This document shows, one piece after another, positions 52,033 through 59,094 of a DNA stretch of 64,000 bases. Positions within the stretch are counted from its first letter, which is position 1. The number at the start of each line of letters is the position of its first letter. A program made the translations under genes and the position numbers. The notes below the pieces were generated by a model. That model was not told where the DNA came from. It worked only from the letters and a program-made list of their open reading frames with translations, and ran no database searches. This DNA is from Schleiferilactobacillus perolens DSM 12744 (lineage in GTDB: Bacteria; Bacillota; Bacilli; Lactobacillales; Lactobacillaceae): assembly GCF_001435585.1 (NCBI RefSeq), contig NZ_AZEC01000005.1, positions 186,001 to 250,000 of the forward strand. The letters are read 5' to 3'.

Positions 52033-52999
52033 CTACTCCTACCAGCTGGCCGATAATCAGGGTGACAGCCGGGTAGCCAGTAACCAGTATATTATTGCCC
52101 ACGATACCGGCAACGATAACAACCAAGGCCCCGATAGCGCCCAAAACGAGGCGGCCTACATGCGTAACAACTGGACAGTTGCTTACACGCAGGCCATTGC
52201 CGGACATGATCGGGTGTACATCGTGGGCAGTCCGGGTTACGTCGCCTATGGTGCAGGCTCACCCGCCAATGAGCGCAGCCCATATCAGATTGAGCTGGCC
52301 CACTACGCGGACCCGGCGCTGGCGCGCTCTGCTTACGTTAACTACGTCAACTCAATTCGGGATTATGCGGCTAAGTACGGTATCCCGCTGGTGCTGGACG
52401 GACCGGACAATGGCATCAAGTCCCACAAGTGGGTATCAGACAACTTGTGGGGTGATCATCAGGATCCATACGGGTATCTGTCCCGCATTGGCATCAGCAA
52501 GGCCCAGTTTGCGGCTGACCTGGCTAATGGGATCGGCGCAAGCAACAAACCCGTAGACAACACAGGAGGTGCTAAGCAAGTAGATTTCAACGCATTTAAT
52601 GGCAGTCGTCCTTTAGATGGCTCAATTGGCATCCTCTGGGTGACCAAGCCCGGCGGTGCGGTGGTGTACAGCAAGCCGGGGACCGGCAACAAGACCAAGG
52701 ATTACAAACAGCAGGCGAGCGGCTGGCTAGTGACACGGGTCGAGGGCAACTACTACCAGATTGCCACTAACCAGTGGCTGGCGGCTTCCGACATTGTGGC
52801 CCGGATTTACGCCGACAATTGGACTGGCGCCACGGTGGTGCTGACGCGTGATCTATACCCGACACCCACACCGCAGTCGCATGTGGGGCTGGGCAGCAAG
52901 CCTTTACCCAAGGGCAGCCAATGGTTGGTGGGCGAGTACAAAGACGGCCACATCAACATCGGCGGCTGGGTGAGCACCAAAGACGTGCAGGTGATTTAA
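52019..52999 (+). CDS. lys: Endolysin, N-acetylmuramoyl-L-alanine amidase
   Basis: This is a 326-residue cell-wall hydrolase. The N-terminal amidase_2 domain has [11 protein letters not shown] (first zinc His) and [20 protein letters not shown] (second ligand and D/H pair). Two SH3-like cell-wall-binding repeats follow ([20 protein letters not shown]..., [14 protein letters not shown]...). It has no signal peptide, so release depends on the holin. ATG 52019 lies behind GGGAGACGGTGCC. Confidence 0.93.
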   Translation: MVKYDYSYQLADNQGDSRVASNQYIIAHDTGNDNNQGPDSAQNEAAYMRNNWTVAYTQAIAGHDRVYIVGSPGYVAYGAGSPANERSPYQIELAHYADPALARSAYVNYVNSIRDYAAKYGIPLVLDGPDNGIKSHKWVSDNLWGDHQDPYGYLSRIGISKAQFAADLANGIGASNKPVDNTGGAKQVDFNAFNGSRPLDGSIGILWVTKPGGAVVYSKPGTGNKTKDYKQQASGWLVTRVEGNYYQIATNQWLAASDIVARIYADNWTGATVVLTRDLYPTPTPQSHVGLGSKPLPKGSQWLVGEYKDGHINIGGWVSTKDVQVI

Positions 53000-53010
53000 T
53001 AGGTAGCAAC

Positions 53011-53047
53011 AGACCCTGGGGCGATTTGCCCTGGGGTCTATTTTTTT
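53011..53047 (+). terminator. Late operon terminator after the endolysin
   Basis: AGACCCTGGGGC (53011-53022) pairs with GCCCTGGGGTCT (53028-53039) with two wobbles, followed by A and seven T. Confidence 0.9.
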
Positions 53048-53051
53048 GCAC

Positions 53052-53077
53052 AAAAATAGCCCACCAACTGGTGAGCT
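53052..53077 (-). terminator. Leftward terminator after the small right-end peptide gene
   Basis: On the minus strand AGCTCACC-AGTT-GGTGGGCT (one wobble) is followed by ATTTTTG. It forms part of the right copy of the 42-bp inverted repeat. Confidence 0.7.
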
Positions 53078-53102
53078 GCATCTCAGGCTTGGTTTTGTCG
53101 TT
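53061..53102 (-). repeat. Right copy of the 42-bp inverted repeat
   Basis: The reverse complement matches 11915-11956 with one mismatch (K to E at peptide level). Read on the minus strand it lies in a frame starting at ATG 53124-53126 that encodes MSWKNLLKNDKTKPEMQLTS and then continues through the terminator. Confidence 0.85.
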
Positions 53103-53126
53103 CTTCAATAAGTTTTTCCAACTCAT

Positions 53127-53240
53127 CTATTTCTTATGCTTCTTAAGCTTGTTGTTCCGGTTCAGGGAAGCTAAGAGGTTGAGCACCGCGCCTGCTAATG
53201 TGATAAGCGCTGTTAGCAGGTTTTTTGTTTTATCGTCCAT
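53127..53240 (-). CDS. 37-residue hydrophobic peptide with basic tail (type I toxin-like)
   Basis: The peptide begins MDDKTKNLLTALITLAG, continues as one membrane helix and ends LNRNNKLKKHKK. The design (single helix, Lys-rich tail, under 40 residues) resembles Fst/TxpA-type toxins of type I systems and small holin-like toxins. The start lacks a clear ribosome site. A rightward terminator lies within the gene on the other strand, consistent with an antisense RNA. Function is not shown. Confidence 0.5.
   Translation of the reverse strand: MDDKTKNLLTALITLAGAVLNLLASLNRNNKLKKHKK
53191..53226 (+). terminator. Rightward terminator inside the 37-residue peptide gene
   Basis: A perfect 8-bp stem CCTGCTAA (53191-53198) / TTAGCAGG (53213-53220) is followed by TTTTTT. 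It ends a plus-strand transcript antisense to the peptide gene or late read-through. Confidence 0.85.
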
Positions 53241-53287
53241 TCAAGTTTTTTAAGTGGGAAATTTTCGGCCTAAGATTAGCACATGCA

Positions 53288-53322
53288 TGTGCACAAAATG
53301 TCAGTGCACACATTGTGCACAA
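53288..53322. repeat. Three GTGCAC repeats beside attR (candidate integrase arm sites)
   Basis: TGTGCACAA (53288-53296), AGTGCACAC (53303-53311) and TTGTGCACAA (53313-53322) repeat the core seen beside attL. Confidence 0.65.
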
Positions 53323-53360
53323 GGGCCAGAAAAGCCTTGGTACGACTGGGTGGACATTGG

Positions 53361-53374
53361 CCTGTACTCTCCTT
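53361..53374 (+). repeat. attR core, 14 bp
   Basis: This is an exact copy of 11743-11756. What follows is the bacterial sequence that originally lay downstream of tRNA-Ser. Confidence 0.93.
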
Positions 53375-53381
53375 ATATTTT

Positions 53382-53425
53382 AATCCCATCTCGTTAGCGT
53401 GTTGCTGATGTGATGGGATTTTTTA
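53382..53425 (+). terminator. Original terminator of tRNA-Ser, displaced by the prophage
   Basis: AATCCCATC (53382-53390) pairs with GATGGGATT (53412-53420), followed by T. The loop is 21 nt. It lies 8 bases after attR, so it served the tRNA before integration. Confidence 0.8.
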
Positions 53426-53503
53426 ATAGTCGTCGATAGCTTCATTAAGCGGGTAAAACAGAAGAATCATGATGGTGATAGTGCTAATGCGGAGTAATCG
53501 TAT

Positions 53504-53549
53504 GCTGAATGGCGCTCAGTACCGTCACTACGTTCCAGCGCCATTCAGC
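53504..53549. repeat. Palindromic intergenic element
   Basis: A perfect 13-bp inverted repeat GCTGAATGGCGCT / AGCGCCATTCAGC is separated by 20 nt. No T-run follows. It looks like a dispersed palindromic repeat of lactobacilli. The surrounding 53426-53650 has no gene. Confidence 0.6.
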
Positions 53550-53620
53550 CGGAGATTGCGCAGCTTTGGCACGGCTTGAAAGCTTTTTCCCAAGAAGCCC
53601 CGGTTGTCCCTAATAACCGG

Positions 53621-53626
53621 TATAAT
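53621..53626 (+). promoter_or_regulatory. -10 box of the 59-aa protein gene
   Basis: A perfect TATAAT lies 25 bases before the ATG. There is no clear -35. Confidence 0.5.
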
Positions 53627-53650
53627 GAAGATAGAAAGGGGATCATACCC

Positions 53651-53830
53651 ATGGTTTTATTACAAAAGTACGTTCTTGAACCAACCTGGATCAATCCGGC
53701 TTTAATTGAAACCATCGAACAATCGTCAGAGGACAGTCACATCTGGGTGGCCCGGATGGCGTCTGGTAAGATGGAACAAATGAGTGACACGGAGCTTGCG
53801 CAAATCACTGGCGAAAAATCGCAAGCGTAA
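53651..53830 (+). CDS. Hypothetical small protein (59 aa)
   Basis: This is a soluble protein (MVLLQKYVLEPTWINPALIE...). The ATG at 53651 lies behind GAAAGGGGATCATACCC and the -10 at 53621; a longer frame would start before the promoter. No family is recognised. It is the first chromosomal gene after the prophage. Confidence 0.75.
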   Translation: MVLLQKYVLEPTWINPALIETIEQSSEDSHIWVARMASGKMEQMSDTELAQITGEKSQA

Positions 53831-53903
53831 CCGTTTTTATTTGGTATTTTTGGGTGCATCGCCCCGGGGCAATCAGTTATACTAGTTTTTGGGAGTGAGT
53901 GGT

Positions 53904-54302
53904 ATGCGATTTTCATGGCGTAAGGCACCAGCTTTATATGGACTTGTTTTTCTCTGCGCGTTTTGCGTGGAATCAGTTCTAATTTTTGTGGTGAATATTG
54001 GTTTTTTTAACTGGCAGATTTTCGTCGCTACATATTGGACGTTGGCCAGCAAGACCTATTTCATCGGAGTGGTCGGCGGCCTATTGCACGTTTGGTCGTA
54101 CTTAATTTCACTGCGCTATCCGGGCGTCCTGGTCGGTAATTTATGCGGCATTGTTGGTTATATCTTACTGTTTATTTTACCGAATCTGTTCTGGATCGGC
54201 CTCATCTTCTTGATCATCAGTATCCGTTTGGTGATGCATAATAGTCCCCGGTTTGCCTCCCATCAGCAGGACAATACGATGAGGCATGAAGGCAATGCGT
54301 AA
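53904..54302 (+). CDS. Hypothetical four-helix membrane protein
   Basis: This 132-residue protein has about four membrane segments (about 10-33, 43-60, 66-83, 90-115), with few charged residues except the C-terminal SPRFASHQQDN tail. ATG 53904 lies behind GGGAGTGAGTGGT. A TATACT box at 53878-53883 is a possible -10. It overlaps a 32-residue ORF. Function unknown. Confidence 0.75.
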   Translation: MRFSWRKAPALYGLVFLCAFCVESVLIFVVNIGFFNWQIFVATYWTLASKTYFIGVVGGLLHVWSYLISLRYPGVLVGNLCGIVGYILLFILPNLFWIGLIFLIISIRLVMHNSPRFASHQQDNTMRHEGNA

Positions 54303-54393
54303 TCTTGCCATCGCAATCCTCATTGCCGCTGTGGCGGTACTCGTGGCCGGACCGATTGTAGCCTGGTGGGTTACCCGAGACAAGAAAAAGTAG
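54295..54393 (+). CDS. Small single-helix membrane peptide (32 aa)
   Basis: The peptide MRNLAIAILIAAVAVLVAGP continues to a WWVTRDKKK tail. Its ATG lies within the end of the preceding gene, behind GAGGCATGAAGGCA, and a strong terminator follows. It is translationally linked to the four-helix protein; whether it is a subunit or a toxin-like peptide cannot be said. Confidence 0.65.
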   Translation: MRNLAIAILIAAVAVLVAGPIVAWWVTRDKKK

Positions 54394-54395
54394 GA

Positions 54396-54430
54396 CAAAG
54401 AAAAAACGCCAAACGGCGTTTTTTTCTTTG
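54396..54430. terminator. Bidirectional terminator
   Basis: CAAAGAAAAAACGCC (54396-54410) pairs with 54415-54430 around a 4-nt loop, with A- and T-runs on both sides. It serves the small peptide gene and the convergent hydrolase gene. Confidence 0.88.
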
Positions 54431-54435
54431 TCTAA

Positions 54436-55290
54436 TTAATTGGTGATCTTTCCGACGGTGAGAAACTCATAAAGATATCGATTGACCAAGGGATTATGCT
54501 CATGCAGTTTACTGTGCTGAGACAGATTGTTTTTGATCACGCGTTCCGTATAGCTTTTTGCCCGGGGCTCCACAATGTATCGCAATGCTCGGGCCGAAAC
54601 CACCGGTACTCGACTGTCTGAGCCATCGCCCATATCGCCGTATAAATTAAGAACGGCCGCAGTCGTGGGAAAATGTTGACGGTTCTCCAATAATGGTTCG
54701 TAGCGGGAAGAAATATAACTTGGCTTGCCGTCCTTATCAAGGGTGGCTTGCGCGGCCGCCTTGTCCATTCCGGGGAAGCCGTTAAACGGACCAGCGATGG
54801 TAATCAATTTGCGCAATGTGGGTTCTTTGGTGTTCGCGGCATCGGTCACTGCCCAGTTTGCCCACGCCATTGAACCGGCTGAATGGCCGACCGCGTTAAA
54901 ATTCTTGATGCCATATTCTTTTTTTAGATTTTCTAAGATTTTCACCAAAGCAGTAGAATCTGGTCGACCGCTTTTGAACACGATCGCAATCAACGGATAG
55001 CGAACATTGACTGGCCAATTACCGCTCACTTGGGCATGATCATTGTTATCAACGTCAAAGCGCAATACTTGGCGAAAACCGGCATGTTTGCTCAAATCGT
55101 CGATCATATCCTTCTCAGAGCCGTACCCGCCGCCGAAACCATGGACGAATAAAGTCGGGGTGTGGTAATCACCGACGTTTTTCGGATTGGCCTGGGGAGT
55201 ATTTGTCACGCGGGTGGTGGTGAACCAAATTCCGCCAATCAGCACCAGGACGATGCCGATCACCAACCAAAGCCATTTATTCTTTCGCAC
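54436..55290 (-). CDS. DUF915 alpha/beta hydrolase, membrane-anchored
   Basis: This is a 284-residue protein with an N-terminal membrane segment (about 6-25) and an alpha/beta-hydrolase domain. LFVHGFGGGYGSEKDM (about 47-62) provides the oxyanion loop, and VGHSAGSMAW (about 134-143) the nucleophile Ser. The acidic residue is likely in GDMGDGSDSRVPV, and the His near the end in SQHSKLHEHN. DUF915 proteins are common in lactobacilli as putative surface lipases or esterases. The substrate is unknown. Confidence 0.9.
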   Translation of the reverse strand: MRKNKWLWLVIGIVLVLIGGIWFTTTRVTNTPQANPKNVGDYHTPTLFVHGFGGGYGSEKDMIDDLSKHAGFRQVLRFDVDNNDHAQVSGNWPVNVRYPLIAIVFKSGRPDSTALVKILENLKKEYGIKNFNAVGHSAGSMAWANWAVTDAANTKEPTLRKLITIAGPFNGFPGMDKAAAQATLDKDGKPSYISSRYEPLLENRQHFPTTAAVLNLYGDMGDGSDSRVPVVSARALRYIVEPRAKSYTERVIKNNLSQHSKLHEHNPLVNRYLYEFLTVGKITN

Positions 55291-55318
55291 GTCACAGTCG
55301 CCTCCAACCAGTTAATAA

Positions 55319-56365
55319 TCACACTGGTGTTTCTACGATGGATTTTACCATGGAGCGCGTGGAATGATACAACAATACGCCTATGATCGGGATCAGCACC
55401 CCAAACATTGCGAGAATGCCCCAGTTGGTGATGGACAATTTCTCCAGGATGTAAAAGATGGCCTTGTGGCTGAACATAATGATCATTGACTGCTTACCGA
55501 GCCATTGCAGCTGATATGCAAAGTTAGTTTTGGCCAGCCGATTGGCAATCCCGATCACCACTAACACAAATAGAATCGGCACAGTGGCCGCAAAGATTCC
55601 GTTGGTCACGTTGTGCGACTTCATGTAAAGCACTTGATCAATTTTATCGGCGTACTGAGCCCAAGCAAAGCCAAAGGCACCAAGAACGGAAGCACCGAAT
55701 AGAATCCGCGAAGAAATAACACGTTTAAGAAGTGGAAAAAGGCGATATCCCGCATACATGTAAAACATTGCCATCAAGGCTACGTCGGCGTTACCCGGTA
55801 GTGGAAAACCAAACAATTGCTTGGCATTGTCATAACCTGTTCCCAGAGCGAAGAGACCAATCACCGTTAACCATTGCAGCCACTGGGGTTGGATGTATGT
55901 AATCAAAGCGACCACCGCCATATGAGCAATGATGTAGACGGTGACAAACCAGAAGGCACTGGTATAACCATTCAGCACAGTGCCGCCATAGAGCAGACGA
56001 CCAAAGTAATTGATAGAATAGTCCAGTGACCGGTGTTCAGTAAAATAGTTGATGAAGATAATCGCACTGCCCGCAATTAAGTAGTCCCGATATAGCGGCC
56101 AAATTTTGCGTTTTAAGAATTTTCTGGTGGCCGTCCAGGAGTGACCCAATGGTTTAATAAAGAATCCGCCGATGAAATAAAATAGCGGCATATGCCACCA
56201 GTAGATCACTTCATAAAGGGCATCTTTATGGGGATAGGCGTGACCAGCCACGACGGCTAAAATACCGATGGCCTTCGCAATATCGACCCACGCAATCCGT
56301 TTTTTAGAGGGTCGGACAGAGCCGACCGGTGTTTGTTGATGAGTAATTTGTTCGTTAACTTCCAT
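55319..56365 (-). CDS. Membrane acyltransferase (acyltransferase 3 family)
   Basis: This 348-residue integral membrane protein has about ten helices. The family start RIAWVDIAKAIGILAVVAGH (residues about 23-42) carries the conserved His, and WWHMPLFYFIGGFF follows. Such enzymes O-acylate cell-wall polysaccharides, teichoic acids or other surface sugars. It is similar in style to OafA/WecH-type proteins. No linked glycan genes are seen here. Confidence 0.88.
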   Translation of the reverse strand: MEVNEQITHQQTPVGSVRPSKKRIAWVDIAKAIGILAVVAGHAYPHKDALYEVIYWWHMPLFYFIGGFFIKPLGHSWTATRKFLKRKIWPLYRDYLIAGSAIIFINYFTEHRSLDYSINYFGRLLYGGTVLNGYTSAFWFVTVYIIAHMAVVALITYIQPQWLQWLTVIGLFALGTGYDNAKQLFGFPLPGNADVALMAMFYMYAGYRLFPLLKRVISSRILFGASVLGAFGFAWAQYADKIDQVLYMKSHNVTNGIFAATVPILFVLVVIGIANRLAKTNFAYQLQWLGKQSMIIMFSHKAIFYILEKLSITNWGILAMFGVLIPIIGVLLYHSTRSMVKSIVETPV

Positions 56366-56542
56366 CCATTTATCAACTCCAATATGTACATTATCGTAAA
56401 AATGTGACCAAAATATTGTTTGATTGTGCCATTTTCCCTAACTCTATTGTACGAATCCAAGGCTAGACCACTCAAATTGAATAAGCGGCCGGGCGCGGCA
56501 TGGGTGAAAAGGGGGATTAAAGGATTCCTGCAAAAAGAAGAC

Positions 56543-56606
56543 AAAAAAACCCGTCAAAGACGGGAAGATAGAAAAACGCGCTGAAGCCCGAAGGCGTTCA
56601 GCGCGT
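56543..56606 (-). terminator. Two tandem terminators after the 76-aa protein gene
   Basis: On the minus strand, ACGCGCTGAA/TTCAGCGCGT (56576-56585 with 56597-56606) with TTTTT is followed by CCCGTC/GACGGG (56550-56555 with 56559-56564) with seven T. The remaining gap 56366-56542 shows no gene. Confidence 0.85.
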
Positions 56607-56620
56607 CATGATGCACGATT

Positions 56621-56851
56621 TTATTCAGCGGCAGCTTCCTGCTTAAAATATTGAATGTCGTTTACTTTGTGGGCATCGATACCGTACAATAACGACGTAT
56701 CTTCGAAGAAGATAAAACGCTTAGCGTGTTCAACGCTTTGAAAATCAGGTACCGGCTTCTTTTCTGTGACTGTGGTGGTCGTTACAACGACCTGGGTGAC
56801 ATCCTTGACCCGATGCTCGCCCTTATCCGTCGAAATCACTACTGTATACAT
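56621..56851 (-). CDS. Hypothetical protein (76 aa)
   Basis: This small soluble protein begins MYTVVISTDKGEHRVKDVTQ, with a Thr/Val-rich middle. A FIFFEDTSLLYGID segment follows. It has its own tandem terminators. No family is recognised. Confidence 0.75.
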   Translation of the reverse strand: MYTVVISTDKGEHRVKDVTQVVVTTTTVTEKKPVPDFQSVEHAKRFIFFEDTSLLYGIDAHKVNDIQYFKQEAAAE

Positions 56852-56922
56852 AATATCACCCCGATGATGACATTATAACACAATTCTCAAGTTTTTATAA
56901 GGGTTACGAGTAGGCCAATGGC

Positions 56923-57234
56923 TTATTGTTCAATCTCTGACGGTAAAATAATCGTTTGACTGCGTCCATCGTCATAAGCCACGACTGTTTTAGGCAATTG
57001 ACTGGAAAACGCGTAAGGCGTATCAAATCCAATCGTCACATCAGTGTCGTCTTCGGAAAATGTGATCGTCAGTTTGCCGGCACGATTACTGAAGGCAAAA
57101 TTCAACACATTGGTTAACGGCAGCACACCCTGCAAATTCCGATCAATGATCCGCCAGATTTCATCAATGATTGTTCCTGGAACGGCAGACACCACACCAA
57201 AAGTGGCGTAACGTCCACGATTTGTGTTAAACAT
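56923..57234 (-). CDS. DUF960 family protein
   Basis: This 103-residue protein (MFNTNRGRYATFGVVSAVPG, then IDEIWRIIDRNLQG and GKLTITFSEDDTD) matches the pattern of DUF960, small Firmicutes proteins of unknown function. The ATG at 57232-57234 has better spacing from GGAAAGAG than an ATG three codons upstream. Confidence 0.82.
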   Translation of the reverse strand: MFNTNRGRYATFGVVSAVPGTIIDEIWRIIDRNLQGVLPLTNVLNFAFSNRAGKLTITFSEDDTDVTIGFDTPYAFSSQLPKTVVAYDDGRSQTIILPSEIEQ

Positions 57235-57340
57235 GGTCACCATCTCTTTCCATCAACGATGTTGTATATTTTTATTTTGGACTAGACAGGTCAAAAATGC
57301 AATTTTCCTGACTGTTTTGGTCAATATCAATGATCACTGG

Positions 57341-57847
57341 TCAGTCGTCTGCTTCGCCGATATCGGCGAAGGTGCCATTCACGAACGCGGCTAATATATC
57401 CGGCTTAATCCCCACCGAGCGGCCCACTTTACCGGCGCTTACGATAATTTGATCGAAGTTTTGGGCTTTGGTATCAATGTAAATCGGGTAGGGATGAGTT
57501 TCATGAATACCGATGGGGGTATTGGCACCGTGCTCATAACCGGTCGTTTTTTCCAAGTCTTTCAAAGGTAGTAATTCTACTTTCTTGTTGCCCGAGGCCT
57601 TCGCGATTTTTTTCAAATTGATTCGTTCATCCACCGGGACCACGCCGATCACGGGACCAGTTTTATTACCCGCCAGTGCAATGGTTTTATAAACTAAATG
57701 GGGGTCAATAGAGACAGCGCTCGTGGTAATTTGTTGGACATCACCTTCTTGATGGGTCGGGAAGGTATAAGGCACATAACTGATGTGGGCCTTATCCAAC
57801 ATTTTTTCAACAAGTGTTTTATTCTCGCCGTGTTTTTTTTTGCTCAA
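57341..57847 (-). CDS. ybaK: Cys-tRNA(Pro)/Cys-tRNA(Cys) deacylase (YbaK/EbsC)
   Basis: This is a 168-residue editing enzyme that removes cysteine from mischarged tRNA(Pro). The YbaK pattern is visible: EGDVQQITTSAVSID, VYKTIALAGNKTGPVIGVVP and KVELLPLKDLEKTTGYEHGA (with GxxxG), then PIYIDTKAQNFDQIIVSAGK. TTG 57845-57847 behind AAAGGAAG is chosen; the longer frame runs past this site without a ribosome signal. Confidence 0.9.
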   Translation of the reverse strand: MSKKKHGENKTLVEKMLDKAHISYVPYTFPTHQEGDVQQITTSAVSIDPHLVYKTIALAGNKTGPVIGVVPVDERINLKKIAKASGNKKVELLPLKDLEKTTGYEHGANTPIGIHETHPYPIYIDTKAQNFDQIIVSAGKVGRSVGIKPDILAAFVNGTFADIGEADD

Positions 57848-57908
57848 GAGTGTCTTCCTTTCTTTTTGGTAATTGCTCGACCTGCATATTTCACATGCAT
57901 GGCAATGC

Positions 57909-57917
57909 TGATATAAT
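57909..57917 (+). promoter_or_regulatory. Extended -10 of the 62-aa protein gene
   Basis: TGATATAAT is a perfect extended -10, 24 bases before the ATG. Confidence 0.6.
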
Positions 57918-57940
57918 GGTGCACGAAACGGGTGAGGAAC

Positions 57941-58129
57941 ATGCGGTGGTTTAATTTTCGTAAAAAAGATAACGAAGACGGCGTCGCTTCCCATGATTTT
58001 AGCAGTCTCATGCATCAGGTGCGGGAAGATCCGGAGCACATGCAAGAAGTACAAAAAGCTTTTGCACGTCTCCAACGACATTATAACGGTAAAAAGAAAG
58101 ACAATAAAATATCGCCAGACAAAAAATAA
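57941..58129 (+). CDS. Hypothetical small charged protein (62 aa)
   Basis: This is a highly charged soluble protein (MRWFNFRKKDNEDGVASHDF... with a Lys-rich tail). ATG 57941 lies behind GGGTGAGGAAC. It is divergent from ybaK. No family is recognised. Confidence 0.7.
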   Translation: MRWFNFRKKDNEDGVASHDFSSLMHQVREDPEHMQEVQKAFARLQRHYNGKKKDNKISPDKK

Positions 58130-58162
58130 GGAGCTGCCTTAGTTTTGGCAGCTCCATTTTTG
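58130..58162. terminator. Bidirectional terminator
   Basis: GGAGCTGCC (58130-58138) pairs with GGCAGCTCC (58147-58155), with T-rich sequence on both outer sides. It serves the 62-aa gene and the leftward 16-codon ORF transcript. Confidence 0.85.
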
Positions 58163-58190
58163 CGACATCAGACCTGAAGTCTAAATGCGA

Positions 58191-58241
58191 TTAGGCATTT
58201 AACTCCAGAGCTGATGTCTTAAGACTACTTCCGTTAGTCAA
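58191..58241 (-). CDS. Possible 16-residue peptide with strong expression signals
   Basis: The ORF TTG...TAA encodes MTNGSSLKTSALELNA. It lies behind a perfect AAAGGAGGTGAT site and a near-consensus promoter, and the RNA has nested hairpins (GACATCAG 58164-58171 with CTGATGTC 58211-58218; TAAATGC/GCATTTA inside). The transcript would end at the terminator at 58130-58162 after about 140 nt. It could be a secreted-peptide precursor without a leader, a regulatory leader or a coding small RNA; function unknown. Confidence 0.5.
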   Translation of the reverse strand: MTNGSSLKTSALELNA

Positions 58242-58264
58242 AAGACATCACCTCCTTTGTTCAA

Positions 58265-58298
58265 ATGAATAATAACACCGTTGTTCATTCAGTGTCAA
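58265..58298 (-). promoter_or_regulatory. Promoter with operator-like palindrome for the 16-codon ORF
   Basis: On the minus strand the -35 is TTGACA (58293-58298), the spacer is 18 bp and the -10 is TATTAT (58269-58274). A 26-bp imperfect palindrome AATGAAYAAY-N6-RTTRTTCATT (58265-58290) covers spacer and -10, suggesting repression by a TetR- or MarR-type factor. Confidence 0.65.
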
Positions 58299-58307
58299 CT
58301 GTTATGC

Positions 58308-58354
58308 AAAACCGCAGAAACACCCTAAAAAATAGAGTGCTTCTGCGGTTTTTG
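58308..58354 (-). terminator. Terminator after the 146-aa protein gene
   Basis: AAAACCGCAGAA pairs with TTCTGCGGTTTT (58308-58319 and 58341-58352), an imperfect longer hairpin with T- and A-runs on both sides. Confidence 0.75.
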
Positions 58355-58409
58355 AGTGGCCACTGAGGTCCCGTGTTGTAATGGAATAATGACTTCATGA
58401 GGATCGAGA

Positions 58410-58850
58410 CTACATCGCGACACCGTTAATTCCTTCTAAAGTTTCATCAATCCGTTCTTTAACTTCTGTGAGTTCTGAGAATGCTGATTGCAGAGTGGTT
58501 TGGCAACACGAATTTTGCATCCAGTTAATGGCTTGTTGGGCAGTGCATACCTCGTTATAGTAGTTACGCATTTCGGCCAGCAAGGTGCGGTGCAGTTTCA
58601 TAAATTCGGCTGGGGCAGGAGTTGTGCCGATTCGCTCCAAGAAAAGGTGGAACTGTTCGCAGTTCTGATGCCAATAGCCAGCGAGGTCTTTCAAGTTCTC
58701 AGAGGCCAAGCAACGACCGCGGGTTATTTTTTGGACTGTCCGTTTATATTCTCCAAAGACATCATCGAACATCGTGAAGCGGGCCAGAATCTTGTTGAGG
58801 GTCAGGGCGTATTCTTTCTCAAAACGGGTTTCCTTCATCTTTTCTCTCAT
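58410..58850 (-). CDS. Hypothetical helical protein (146 aa)
   Basis: This soluble, mostly helical protein has several Cys (CLASE, NCEQF, SCCQTT) and long amphipathic stretches at both ends. The ATG at 58850 follows AGGTGAATAGTC; ATG 58838 is an alternative. No family is recognised. The 244-base gap before the next gene contains a possible -10 CATAAT (59051-59056) and nothing else clear. Confidence 0.7.
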   Translation of the reverse strand: MREKMKETRFEKEYALTLNKILARFTMFDDVFGEYKRTVQKITRGRCLASENLKDLAGYWHQNCEQFHLFLERIGTTPAPAEFMKLHRTLLAEMRNYYNEVCTAQQAINWMQNSCCQTTLQSAFSELTEVKERIDETLEGINGVAM

Positions 58851-59094
58851 GACTATTCACCTATTTCTTTTCGTCCAGAGTGACAGGCAACAAGGAAAAA
58901 TATTTCTCAAAAACATCGTACCATTGGATGTACTAATGGTCAACATAAGTTTTTACTTATTTTAGAAGAACAGTCGTTTTTTTATTATGTTGACCTGTTG
59001 TAAAAAGTGATCCAAACGGATTTTACCTGCATCGCAGGGAGGGGCTGTGCCATAATAGAGGCAGGAGAAATGTCAGGATGGGAGGCGAGCAGGG

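Larger units (their letters stand above)
11743..53374. mobile_element. Complete-looking cos-type siphovirus prophage (phage A2-like)
   Basis: The element is bounded by a 14-bp direct repeat in the 3' end of tRNA-Ser. It holds, in order, lysogeny, early regulation, replication, late control, packaging, HK97-type head, tail, baseplate and lysis modules. Genes other than the lysogeny genes and a small right-end peptide run rightward. Visible damage is limited to a frameshifted polymerase C-terminus, a shortened HNH endonuclease and a shortened zinc-ribbon ORF. Head organisation and the head and tail frameshift signals resemble Lactobacillus casei phage A2. Inducibility cannot be judged from sequence. 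Confidence 0.95.

Noticed and set aside
52095-52556. 153-codon frame inside the endolysin gene
   Set aside because: It is an alternate frame of a conserved amidase domain with no ribosome site.
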